This document shows, piece by piece, positions 7,678 through 15,072 of a stretch of DNA of 16,511 nucleotides (positions are counted from its first letter, which is position 1; every line of letters starts with the position of its first letter). The stretch comes from an uncultured Flavobacterium sp. (GTDB taxonomy: Bacteria; Bacteroidota; Bacteroidia; Flavobacteriales; Flavobacteriaceae). A program made the position numbers and the translations under genes. The notes beneath the pieces were generated by a model. That model had not been told where the DNA came from and did not search any database. It saw only the letters and a list, made by a program, of their open reading frames with translations. Location of the stretch: NCBI RefSeq assembly GCF_937967675.1, contig NZ_CALBSN010000022.1, positions 1-16,511 of the forward strand. The letters run 5' to 3'.

Positions 7678-8526
7678 TTAAAATAACTTCTCTTTCATCT
7701 TCTTCCAACGATATTTTCTAACAAATCTTGCTTGTTCATGTGTGACCAACATGGTTTTGTTTTCTCTTTTGGCTTTCCAAAACCCTTTGATGTAATCTAA
7801 AAATAATAAAGGTCTTCCTTTTCGCATCGCTAATTTTAAAGATGCAACGGCTGTAATAAAAAATCCGTAACCTAAAGTGTAGAATGCTTCGCCTTGTTTA
7901 AATCTTGCAGCTTGGTTATAACTAGCGCCTGTTGGTTTTAGGTGTTTTACGTGTAAACTTTCATCAGTAATTACTTTCCAATTGTAAAATTTACAAAGCA
8001 ACTCGTCAACAGTATCCCAACCCATTTGCGGTTTCAATCCGCCAATTTGTTTGAAAGTTTCTTTTCGATACGCCTTTAAAGCACCACGAATATGATCTTT
8101 ATCGGTAAGATTTTCTAAAACCCAATTTCCATTTTTATCGATGTAACAAAATCCGCCCACCATTCCAATTGTCTCATCGGATTGAAAATGTTTTATAATC
8201 GTTTCGAAGTAGTTTTTTGGAAAAATTAAATCGGCATCTACCTTTACAATGATGTCATAATTGTCATCAATATTTTTTTCTCCTTCCTGAAATGCTTGAA
8301 TCACTTTACTTCCAGGTAAATGAATGGCATCTGATTTTTTATTCACTAAAGTGATAAATGGATATTTGGAAGCAAATTCAGAAACAATTTCCGGAGTTTT
8401 ATCGGTAGAATTATCATTCACCACTACAATTTTTGTTGGTAAAACGGTTTGTTCTACTAATGATTGTAGCGTTAAACTCATAAAAGCTTCTTCGTTGTAA
8501 GCAGGAATGATAATGTAGTATTTCAT
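7678..8526 (-). CDS. Glycosyltransferase family 2
   Basis: This GT-A fold enzyme of 282 residues transfers a sugar from a nucleotide donor to an unknown acceptor, probably in surface glycan or glycolipid synthesis. The N-terminus is IIIPAYNEEAF (5-15), followed by VVVNDNSTDKT (34-44) and the metal-binding DxD at D97-A98-D99 in VKVDADLIF. The acceptor-side motif is GGLKPQMGWDTVDELL (162-177). No clear transmembrane segment is seen except a weakly hydrophobic stretch near 218-232, so it is cytoplasmic or peripheral. ATG 8526 was chosen; an in-frame GTG at 8538 would add four residues but lies in repeat sequence. The gap to the methyltransferase stop is 15 bases and to the next gene 8 bases, so all three form one operon. 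Confidence 0.93.
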   Translation of the reverse strand: MKYYIIIPAYNEEAFMSLTLQSLVEQTVLPTKIVVVNDNSTDKTPEIVSEFASKYPFITLVNKKSDAIHLPGSKVIQAFQEGEKNIDDNYDIIVKVDADLIFPKNYFETIIKHFQSDETIGMVGGFCYIDKNGNWVLENLTDKDHIRGALKAYRKETFKQIGGLKPQMGWDTVDELLCKFYNWKVITDESLHVKHLKPTGASYNQAARFKQGEAFYTLGYGFFITAVASLKLAMRKGRPLLFLDYIKGFWKAKRENKTMLVTHEQARFVRKYRWKKMKEKLF

Positions 8527-8534
8527 TTGGCTTG

Positions 8535-8562
8535 TCACTTTTTACTTATCACTTTTCACTCT
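8535..8562 (+). repeat. Period-7 repeat array at the end of the methyltransferase gene
   Basis: Four head-to-tail 7-base units with consensus TCACTTT start at 8535, 8542, 8549 and 8556. The second is TTACTTA and the fourth TCACTCT; the first and third are identical. The last three units (8542-8562) encode the final residues RVKSDK and the stop of the methyltransferase, and the first lies in the spacer before the glycosyltransferase. Confidence 0.7.
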
Positions 8563-9075
8563 TTCGGCATAAACCAAATAATATCTTGGTGTAAACCATC
8601 TCAATAAAGGTCTAAAACCTATTTTTTTTACTGGATGAGTGAATTTTACTCGGTCCACAATTTTAAAACCTGCTTTTTCAAGTAGCCAATCCAATTGCCA
8701 ATCTTCAAATTCGTGATAATGTCTGTCCCACATATCAGTCTTGCTTCGATAAGCAGGAGAAAACCACAAACGCAAAGGAATCGAAATCAAAATTTTATCT
8801 GCTTTTACGTTTTGTAAAACGGTATAAGGATTAAGTAAGTGTTCGAAAATTTCAAAACCCGTAAACACATCGTAGTTTTCAGTTTGAAGCGCCGATTGGT
8901 CGTTGTCAATGTCTTCACCTTTTGTATTGATAACAGTATAACCATTATCCACCATGATTTTTGAAAAAGGATTTGGAACACCTAAGTCAAAAATGGTTTC
9001 AGAAGTTTTGATGTGTTTTTTTAGAAAATCTAAAGTGATGTTGAATCGTTTGCTCGGATATGTTTTTTCGTACAT
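8542..9075 (-). CDS. Class I SAM-dependent methyltransferase
   Basis: This small 177-residue methyltransferase is of the Methyltransf_11/23 type. The SAM-binding start is IFDLGVPNPFSKIM (28-41), a variant of the usual DxGxGxG because Pro-Asn-Pro replaces the second glycine region. The acidic motif after strand 2 is near TKGEDID (51-57). Motif II is FTGFEIFEHLLNPYTVL (71-87), and a later segment is DRHYHEFEDWQLDWLLEKAGF (117-137), where HEFE with aromatic residues is common in this group. The acceptor is unknown. It is the first gene of a leftward operon with a glycosyltransferase, so a sugar, lipid carrier or glycan is a plausible substrate (inference). Its last seven codons lie inside a period-7 repeat. 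Confidence 0.85.
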   Translation of the reverse strand: MYEKTYPSKRFNITLDFLKKHIKTSETIFDLGVPNPFSKIMVDNGYTVINTKGEDIDNDQSALQTENYDVFTGFEIFEHLLNPYTVLQNVKADKILISIPLRLWFSPAYRSKTDMWDRHYHEFEDWQLDWLLEKAGFKIVDRVKFTHPVKKIGFRPLLRWFTPRYYLVYAERVKSDK

Positions 9076-9119
9076 TATAAAATTTGTTTAGCTTCGCTCA
9101 GTTCGGCATTGCCTTGAGT

Positions 9120-9197
9120 CAAGTTTAAAGTTTCAAGTTGAAAGCAGTTCGTAAAATTAACAATTTAACTTGAAACCTGAAACCTCAAACTTGAAAC
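9120..9197 (+). repeat. Inverted pair of period-7 repeat arrays
   Basis: The spacer between the methyltransferase and the KAS III-like gene holds two facing heptad arrays. The left array has three units starting at 9120 (CAAGTTT, AAAGTTT, CAAGTTG). The right array has four units starting at 9169 (consensus CTTGAAA: units at 9169, 9176, 9183, 9190). The two are near reverse complements, with one extra unit on the right, so they can fold into a stem of about 20 bp with a 7-base bulge around a 26-base loop. Transcripts from the KAS III-like gene would read through this on the way to the methyltransferase, so it may act as a weak terminator or processing site (inference). Confidence 0.7.
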
Positions 9198-9205
9198 AAA
9201 AAAGA

Positions 9206-10264
9206 TTACATTTGATAGACAATCGCATTAATATTCATACCAGAACCAACGGATGCAAATATGATGACATCACCTTTCTTAAGTTCCTGATTTTCTAATT
9301 TGCCTTTCATCATTAAATCGAAAAGTGTAGGCACGGTTGCAACACTAGAATTTCCTAATTTATGAATACTCATTGGCATAATGCCTTCTGGTGGTGATTG
9401 CTTATATTGTTTGAAGAAGCGATGAATAATTGCTTCATCCATTTTTTCGTTAGCCTGATGAATCAGTACTTTTTTGACTTTCTCTATTGGGATGCCACTT
9501 TTTTCTAAACAGGTAGCCATTGCTTTCGGAACGTTACTCAGAGCAAATTCGTAGATTTTTCTTCCATGCATTTTGATATAGCGAACATCTGGGTCATGGT
9601 CTTTATTGAAAGAATTTCCAAAAAACAAATAATAGGCTTCGTCATAAGTAAATGTAGTTGTTTCATGTGCTAGAATTCCGCCTTCATCATCGGTTGCTTC
9701 TATAATTGTAGCGCCAGCACCATCCGAATAAATCATGGAATCTCTGTCATGTAAGTCTACCACCCTTGATAAAGTTTCGGCACCGATTACTAAACATTTT
9801 TTAGCCATTCCCGCTTTGATAAAGGCATAAGCTTGTATAACACCTTCTACCCAACCAGGGCAACCGAAAAGAATATCGTATGCAACGCATTTCGGATTTT
9901 TAATTTTTAATCCATGCTTTACTCTGGTGGCTAAACTTGGTAAAATATCGGATTGAATTGCTCCTTTTTTTACATCGCCAAAATTGTGAGCCATGATGAT
10001 ATAATCAATAGTTTCTCTGTCAATTTTAGCATCATCAATAGCTTTTTCAGCAGCAATTAATGCAATATCAGATGTGCATAAATTATCCGTTACATAACGT
10101 CGTTCTTTAATTCCCGTAATTTCTAAAAATTTTTCAGCAACGACATCATTTGGGTGAGGAAAAGGAGTTCCGTCATCATTTAAAAAAGTGTGTTGGGCAA
10201 AATCGATGTTGGAAACTACTTCGGTAGGAATATAGCTTCCTGAACCTGTTATTTTGATATTCAT
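9206..10264 (-). CDS. 3-oxoacyl-ACP synthase III (FabH/KAS III)-like condensing enzyme
   Basis: This 352-residue thiolase-fold enzyme has the Cys-His-Asn triad of KAS III: C135 in FGCPGWVEG, H269 in LIHQANEKM, and N305 in KLGNSSVAT. The YSDGAGATII segment (179-188) and the C-terminal GDVIIFASVGSGM (331-343) are typical. Compared with FabH (about 317-335 residues) it is longer, with an extended N-terminal loop (about 22-45) and a long segment after residue 210. The active-site cysteine context is CPGWV rather than the CAGF of housekeeping FabH. A role other than fatty-acid initiation is therefore likely, for example condensation of an unusual acyl-CoA for a lipid or secondary product (inference). 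The gene starts at ATG 10264 and has its own 133-base upstream spacer. Confidence 0.88.
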   Translation of the reverse strand: MNIKITGSGSYIPTEVVSNIDFAQHTFLNDDGTPFPHPNDVVAEKFLEITGIKERRYVTDNLCTSDIALIAAEKAIDDAKIDRETIDYIIMAHNFGDVKKGAIQSDILPSLATRVKHGLKIKNPKCVAYDILFGCPGWVEGVIQAYAFIKAGMAKKCLVIGAETLSRVVDLHDRDSMIYSDGAGATIIEATDDEGGILAHETTTFTYDEAYYLFFGNSFNKDHDPDVRYIKMHGRKIYEFALSNVPKAMATCLEKSGIPIEKVKKVLIHQANEKMDEAIIHRFFKQYKQSPPEGIMPMSIHKLGNSSVATVPTLFDLMMKGKLENQELKKGDVIIFASVGSGMNINAIVYQM

Positions 10265-10397
10265 TCTATTGTTTTTTGGTTACTCGAATTTACAAAATAT
10301 TGTTGTTAATGATTTGGTAACCTATTGGTTTTTACCATTTTTATGAATATCGTAGTAAAATTGGTTTAAAAAAGCGAAATTCTAAAATTAACGCCTT

Positions 10398-10769
10398 TTA
10401 ATTGAATTTTATCTGCATTATAGTCGCCATACTCAACGCTTGTGTTTTCATTTGTTCGGCATATTTTCCTGCGAAATGCTCATCAATTGTTGAATTAAAA
10501 TGCGTTAGCCAAGTATTAAAGTGTTCTTTAGTAAAAGCATGTTTGTCATGAACGTCTTTATGAATCGAAAACATGTTATTGAAATAACCGCCTTTTAAAA
10601 ATAAAGATTGTTCCCAAAAAGTTGCTAAAATATCAAAATGCGCATCCAAATGTTGGTCGACTGAGGTGACTTTGGTAAAGAAAAAATTAATCGAATCATC
10701 TGCTAAAAGTTTATCGTAAAACTTACGCATGATGAGTAAAATATCTTCTCTGTTCTGAATATCATCCAT
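10398..10769 (-). CDS. Group III truncated haemoglobin
   Basis: This 123-residue cytoplasmic haem protein resembles group III truncated globins such as Campylobacter Ctb. By visual alignment, Tyr18 in RKFYDKLL is the distal B10 tyrosine, His70 in FSIHKDV is the proximal haem ligand, and Trp87 in HFNTWL is the conserved G-helix tryptophan. FWEQSLFLKGGYFNN (51-65) matches the E-F region, and the C-terminal helix is AEQMKTQALSMATIM. The proposed role for the family is O2 or NO/nitrosative-stress handling; the direct function here is not known. It starts only 13 bases beyond the gcvP terminator hairpin, so either it uses a promoter overlapping the terminator or depends on read-through. Confidence 0.9.
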   Translation of the reverse strand: MDDIQNREDILLIMRKFYDKLLADDSINFFFTKVTSVDQHLDAHFDILATFWEQSLFLKGGYFNNMFSIHKDVHDKHAFTKEHFNTWLTHFNSTIDEHFAGKYAEQMKTQALSMATIMQIKFN

Positions 10770-10782
10770 CTTATAAATTATT

Positions 10783-10815
10783 AAAAAGGCTCAAATTAAA
10801 AACTTGAGCCTTTTT
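10783..10815 (-). terminator. Rho-independent terminator of gcvP
   Basis: A perfect 12-bp stem (AAAAAGGCTCAA at 10783-10794 paired with TTGAGCCTTTTT at 10804-10815) encloses a 9-base loop. Because the arms carry A and T runs, it has a U-tract in either direction. It lies 23 bases after the gcvP stop and 13 bases before the globin start. Confidence 0.9.
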
Positions 10816-10838
10816 GGTTTATTACTTTGTACTTTTAA

Positions 10839-13682
10839 TTACATATATGCTTCAATTGGAGCACAAGAACAAACTAAATTTCTATCTCCATATGCTTCAT
10901 CAATACGACGAACCGTTGGCCAAAATTTATTCTCTGCAATATAATCTAAAGCATATGCTGCTTGTTCTCTTGTATAAGGGAAGTTCCAATCGTTTGCTGT
11001 TACCATAGCTAAAGTATGTGGTGCATTTCTTAAAATGTTGTTTACATCATCTTTAGTTGAAGCTTCAATTTCTTTACGAATTGAAATCAGTGCATCACAA
11101 AAACGATCTAATTCAGCTAAATCTTCTGATTCTGTTGGTTCCACCATTAAAGTTCCAGCTACTGGGAAAGAAACCGTTGGAGCGTGGAAACCATAATCCA
11201 TTAAACGTTTTGCAATATCCGTTACTTTGATTCCTTTTTCTTCGAAAGCTCTACAATCTAAAATCATTTCGTGAGCCGCTCTTCCCATTTCTCCTGAATA
11301 TAAGATTGGATAATGCCCTTCGAAACGTGCTTTCATGTAGTTAGCATTTAAGATGGCATATTTAGTAGCGTTTGTTAATCCTTCAGCACCCATCATTACA
11401 ATGTAACCGTAAGAAATCAAACAAACTAAAGCTGAACCATAAGGAGCTGATGAAATAGCAGTGATAGCTTGACTTCCTCCTGTTGGAATAATTGGATTTG
11501 TTGGTAAGAATGGAACTAATTTTTCGTTCACACAAATTGGTCCAACACCAGGTCCGCCACCACCATGAGGAATAGCAAAAGTTTTGTGTAAGTTTAAGTG
11601 ACAAACATCAGCACCAATTGTAGCAGGATTTGTCAACCCCACTTGTGCATTCATGTTAGCACCATCCATATAAACTAAACCACCATTTTCGTGAATGATA
11701 TTAGTGATTTCAATAATAGCACTTTCAAAAACTCCATGAGTTGATGGATATGTTACCATTAAAGCAGATAAGTTATCTTTATGTTGGATTGCTTTTGCTC
11801 TTAAATCTTCTACATCGATATTTCCATTTTCCATGGTTTTCGTAACGATGATTTCCATTCCTGCCATAGCTGCAGAAGCTGGATTGGTTCCGTGAGCAGA
11901 AGCCGGAATCAAACATACATTTCTGTGGTTGTCGCCTCTTGATAAATGATAAGCTCGAATCGCCATCAAACCAGCGTATTCTCCTTGAGCACCTGAATTA
12001 GGTTGTAATGTAGTTCCTTGGAATCCAGTAATTACATTTAATTGATGCTCTAATTTTTTCAACATGATTTGGTAACCTTCCGCTTGTTCAACTGGAGCAA
12101 AAGGGTGAATGTTGTTCCAATTAGCCATTGATAATGGCAACATTTCAGCTGCAGCATTTAATTTCATTGTACAAGAACCTAATGAAATCATTGAGTGGTT
12201 CAACGATAAATCTTTACGCTCTAATTTTTTGATATAACGCATCAATTGCGATTCTGAATGATGGTTGTTGAAAACATCGTATTGTAAGAAAGTTGATTTT
12301 CTCACTAAGTTTTCAGGAACCATTGACTCATTTGCTAATTGATTTACAGTAAATGCATCTTTTCCAGTAGCTTCAGCGAAAATGGCAATAATTTGATTGA
12401 TATCGTTTACAGAAGTCGTTTCGTTAAATGAAATCGAAATCGTTTCAGCATCTGGATAGAAGAAGTTTACTTCGTGTTTTTCAGCAATTGCTTTTACTTT
12501 AGCAGCATCGGCTTTTACTAAAATCGTATCGAAGAAAGCAGAGTTTGTTTGGTAAACACCTAATTTGTTTAAAGCGTCAGCAGTTGTAACCGCAGAAGCA
12601 TGTACTTTATCAGCAATATATTGTAAACCTTTTGGTCCGTGATACACAGCGTACATTCCAGCCATAACCGCTAATAAAACTTGAGCAGTACAGATGTTTG
12701 AAGTTGCTTTTTCACGTTTGATATGTTGCTCACGAGTTCCTAAAGCCATACGTAATGCGCGATTTCCGTTTGCATCGATAGAAACACCAATGATTCTTCC
12801 TGGCATCGAACGTTTGTATTCTTCTTTTGTTGCGAAATAACCAGCGTGTGGTCCACCATAACCCATTGGAATACCAAAACGTTGTGTAGTTCCTACAACA
12901 ACTGCAGCGCCCATTTCACCTGGAGAAGTTAATTTAGCTAACGATAAAATATCAGCAGCAACTGCTACTTTAATTTCGTTTTCAGCCGCTTTTGCAATAA
13001 ATTCAGCATAGTCATAAACTTGACCGTATTTTCCTGGATATTGTAAAATAGCACCAAAGAAATCAGTTGAGAAATCAAATGTTTCGTGATTTCCAACTAC
13101 TAATTCAATGTTTAGTGGAGTTGAACGCGTTTGTAAAACTGATAAAGTTTGTGGTAAAATTTCTTCCGATACGAAGAATTTCTTCACATTATTTTTCTTT
13201 TGATCGCGTGTTCTTACATCAAAAAGTAATGCCATTGCTTCTGCAGCAGCAGTTCCTTCGTCAAGTAACGAAGCATTTGCGATTTCCATTCCTGTTAATT
13301 CGATAACTGTAGTTTGGAAATTTAAAATTGCTTCTAAACGACCTTGTGCAATTTCTGCTTGATAAGGTGTGTAAGCTGTGTACCATCCTGGGTTTTCAAA
13401 AATATTTCTTTGAATAACCGCCGGGACGATAGCTGGGTGATATCCTAAACCAATGTATGATTTGAATACTTTATTTTTCTTTCCTAATTCTTGAATGTGA
13501 GTTAAATACTCATACTCAGTCATCGGAGCGTCTAAATTTAAGTCGTTTTTTAAACGAATATCATCTGGAATTGTTTCGAAAATTAATTGGTCTAAAGATT
13601 CTACACCAACCGTTTTAAACATGTGATTTAAGTCACTTTCACGTGGCCCTAAATGTCTCAAAGCGAATGCATCTGTTCTCAT
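10839..13682 (-). CDS. gcvP: Glycine dehydrogenase (decarboxylating), P-protein of the glycine cleavage system
   Basis: This 947-residue PLP enzyme decarboxylates glycine and transfers the aminomethyl group to the lipoyl H-protein. It is the single-chain form of usual length (about 950 residues), with an N-terminal half (about 1-445) and a C-terminal half (about 460-947) that are ancient duplicates. Visible motifs include YHPAIVPAVI (81-90), YTPYQAEIAQGR (104-115), SLGSCTMKLNA (500-510), QPNSGAQGEYAGL (560-572), SAHGTNPASA (595-604), and the PLP-binding Lys700 in HLNLHKTFAIPHGGGGPG (695-712). The gene is transcribed alone: it has a 150-base upstream spacer and its own terminator, and gcvT and gcvH are not in the window. 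No frameshift or missing key residue is seen. The start ATG at 13682 gives MRTDAFALRHLGPRE, the expected N-terminus. Confidence 0.97.
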   Translation of the reverse strand: MRTDAFALRHLGPRESDLNHMFKTVGVESLDQLIFETIPDDIRLKNDLNLDAPMTEYEYLTHIQELGKKNKVFKSYIGLGYHPAIVPAVIQRNIFENPGWYTAYTPYQAEIAQGRLEAILNFQTTVIELTGMEIANASLLDEGTAAAEAMALLFDVRTRDQKKNNVKKFFVSEEILPQTLSVLQTRSTPLNIELVVGNHETFDFSTDFFGAILQYPGKYGQVYDYAEFIAKAAENEIKVAVAADILSLAKLTSPGEMGAAVVVGTTQRFGIPMGYGGPHAGYFATKEEYKRSMPGRIIGVSIDANGNRALRMALGTREQHIKREKATSNICTAQVLLAVMAGMYAVYHGPKGLQYIADKVHASAVTTADALNKLGVYQTNSAFFDTILVKADAAKVKAIAEKHEVNFFYPDAETISISFNETTSVNDINQIIAIFAEATGKDAFTVNQLANESMVPENLVRKSTFLQYDVFNNHHSESQLMRYIKKLERKDLSLNHSMISLGSCTMKLNAAAEMLPLSMANWNNIHPFAPVEQAEGYQIMLKKLEHQLNVITGFQGTTLQPNSGAQGEYAGLMAIRAYHLSRGDNHRNVCLIPASAHGTNPASAAMAGMEIIVTKTMENGNIDVEDLRAKAIQHKDNLSALMVTYPSTHGVFESAIIEITNIIHENGGLVYMDGANMNAQVGLTNPATIGADVCHLNLHKTFAIPHGGGGPGVGPICVNEKLVPFLPTNPIIPTGGSQAITAISSAPYGSALVCLISYGYIVMMGAEGLTNATKYAILNANYMKARFEGHYPILYSGEMGRAAHEMILDCRAFEEKGIKVTDIAKRLMDYGFHAPTVSFPVAGTLMVEPTESEDLAELDRFCDALISIRKEIEASTKDDVNNILRNAPHTLAMVTANDWNFPYTREQAAYALDYIAENKFWPTVRRIDEAYGDRNLVCSCAPIEAYM

Positions 13683-13712
13683 TTATTAAAAATGTGTATG
13701 TGTGTTATTATG

Positions 13713-13735
13713 TGTTGTTTTGGACAACAAAAGTA
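13713..13735 (-). promoter_or_regulatory. Possible gcvP promoter element with small hairpin
   Basis: Reading toward gcvP, TACTTTTG (13735-13728) fits the Bacteroidota -7 consensus TANNTTTG and lies 45 bases before the gcvP ATG. A 6-bp inverted repeat (ACAACA at 13724-13729 with TGTTGT at 13713-13718, loop 5) overlaps the expected start of transcription and could be an operator or a leader hairpin. No TTG is visible about 19 bases upstream, so the -33 part is missing. The rest of the 13683-13832 spacer shows nothing else that I can name, and no glycine riboswitch. Confidence 0.35.
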
Positions 13736-13832
13736 ATTATTAATCTTGTAATAATTTGTTTTTAAAATGTGAAATTTTGTGATTTTATCAACTAAAATAG
13801 CGTCTTATTAACAGATTGATTAATTTTGTTGA

Positions 13833-14672
13833 ATGGTGGTTTTTAAGAAAATTCTCGATTTTTATATCAATAGTAGTTTGCATGTAGCATTATCAGCTTT
13901 TGCTTTAGTGTCGATGACGCAATATTTCTTCGGTATTGACGGAGATTTTTCGCTAGCTTTATTCGCTTTTTTTGGGACAGTAGTGGGTTATAATTTTGTG
14001 AAGTATGATGCCATAGTAAGGTTAAACAGAACCGAAATCAAAAAAGAACTCAAAGCTATCGTTTTTTTGAGTTTTATTTCGTTGTTGGCTTGTTTTTATT
14101 TTTTCTTGCAATTGAGTTGGGCAACAAAACTAAGTGCTTTTGCTTTTTTTGGACTGACTCTTTTATACACATTACCTTTTTTTCCAAACAAACAAAACGC
14201 TCGAAATTGGAAAGGCATAAAAATCTACATCGTTGGAATTACTTGGGTTGGAGTAACTGTGATTTTGCCTTTGGTAGAAGCTGGAATTCCTTTTTCTATG
14301 GATGTTCTTTTAATGGTGATGCAACGTTTTTTATTAGTTTTCTCAATAGTTTTGGTGTTTGATATTGTAGATGTAAAACATGACGATATTTATTTACAAA
14401 CCGTTCCCCAAAAAATAGGAGTGGAGCTGACGAAAAGACTAGGTTATCTCCTGTTGTTTTTACTCTTGATTTTAGAATTTTTCTATACCAATAATCATCA
14501 CTTTTTACCATTCTTTTTCAAACTTTTGGTTTGCGGAACGATTGCTATTTTTCTCTTTTTTGCGAATGAAAACCGTTCGAGATATTATGCTTCATTTTGG
14601 TTAGAAAGCGTTCCGATTTTGTGGTGGTTGGTATTAATCCTGACAGGTTTCAAAAACCTGTCAGGATTGTGA
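13833..14672 (+). CDS. UbiA-like polytopic membrane protein
   Basis: This 279-residue protein has about eight or nine hydrophobic helices and looks like a divergent member of the UbiA prenyltransferase superfamily. The place of the first Asp-rich motif holds GYNFVKYDA (52-60, Asn54 and Asp59), and the second reads FDIVDVKHDD (176-185, Asp177, Asp180, Asp184, Asp185), the DxxDxxxD pattern that binds Mg2+-diphosphate in UbiA enzymes. LLYTLPFFP (110-118) is also in the right place between the two. The first motif lacks one of the usual acidic residues (NxxxxD rather than NDxxD), so activity is uncertain. The start ATG 13833 follows the gcvP upstream region on the opposite strand. The last codons (ILTGFKNLSGL) are encoded by a palindromic repeat that seems to have replaced the original 3' end. 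It ends 2 bases from the convergent gene. Confidence 0.7.
   Translation: MVVFKKILDFYINSSLHVALSAFALVSMTQYFFGIDGDFSLALFAFFGTVVGYNFVKYDAIVRLNRTEIKKELKAIVFLSFISLLACFYFFLQLSWATKLSAFAFFGLTLLYTLPFFPNKQNARNWKGIKIYIVGITWVGVTVILPLVEAGIPFSMDVLLMVMQRFLLVFSIVLVFDIVDVKHDDIYLQTVPQKIGVELTKRLGYLLLFLLLILEFFYTNNHHFLPFFFKLLVCGTIAIFLFFANENRSRYYASFWLESVPILWWLVLILTGFKNLSGL
14636..14668. repeat. Perfect 15-bp palindrome at the end of the UbiA-like gene
   Basis: The arm AATCCTGACAGGTTT (14636-14650) is followed by a 3-base loop (CAA) and its exact reverse complement (14654-14668). It resembles the CCTGACAGGTTT-type palindromes I associate with intergenic regions of flavobacteria. It spans the last codons of the UbiA-like gene and stops 4 bases before its end, at the junction with the convergent membrane gene. 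No T-run follows on either side, so it is not a standard terminator, though transcripts from either strand would fold it. Confidence 0.9.
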
Positions 14673-14674
14673 AT

Positions 14675-15061
14675 TTACCCATTAATCACAATTCGTTGTT
14701 CTACTTGTGTTTGACTTGCTTTTCGTTTTCCTCTAAAGAAGAAATATAAGTTTAAGAACAGCATTAATCCCAAATAAATTGAAAATCCGCCAATTTTATA
14801 GCTTAGTTTTTCAATTAGGACTTGATAACTATTGTCATACATGTTCATTTCTAAAATCATAAGTGCAAAACCTAAATTCAGTAAATAAAATCCAGTTTCG
14901 AATAGTTTGTTGGTGGCGTTGGCGATTTCTTCTCGACCTTTAAAAATATCCAACATGTAAATTTTACTGTTTTTAAAAAGTGTTTTTGAAACATAGTAGG
15001 TTAAAAATAAAGCAATTGGAAGATAAATTGCATAACCGATTAAAATTTTTGTAGTTTCCAT
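14675..15061 (-). CDS. Small membrane protein, tandem paralogue A
   Basis: This 128-residue protein of unknown function has hydrophobic segments at about 6-25, 55-71 and 91-109 and a charged, hydrophilic C-terminal tail (about 110-128). A soluble loop at about 28-52 lies between the first two. The segment GFYLLNLGFALMIL (57-70) matches GYYLLNIGYCAMTII in the gene just upstream at nearly the same position, and the loop and third helix also align, so the two look like paralogues. It starts 11 bases after that gene's stop and is the last gene of the likely operon. Confidence 0.8.
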   Translation of the reverse strand: METTKILIGYAIYLPIALFLTYYVSKTLFKNSKIYMLDIFKGREEIANATNKLFETGFYLLNLGFALMILEMNMYDNSYQVLIEKLSYKIGGFSIYLGLMLFLNLYFFFRGKRKASQTQVEQRIVING

Positions 15062-15072
15062 AATACGAGTGT

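Noticed and set aside
8535..9197. CRISPR array in the repeat-bearing spacers around the methyltransferase
   Set aside because: Units are 7 bases and contiguous, with no spacers of unique sequence and no cas genes.
13067..13306. Open frame on the + strand opposite gcvP
   Set aside because: It is wholly inside the conserved gcvP gene on the other strand and has no domain or context.
13821..13828. TAATTTTG just before the UbiA-like start, fitting the Bacteroidota -7 consensus
   Set aside because: It ends 4 bases before the ATG, which would leave almost no leader, and no TTG is found about 19 bases upstream. A/T-rich spacers give such matches by chance.
13683..13832. Glycine riboswitch upstream of gcvP
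   Set aside because: The 150-base spacer lacks the paired G/C-rich aptamer elements of this riboswitch; only a weak -7 box and a 6-bp hairpin are seen.
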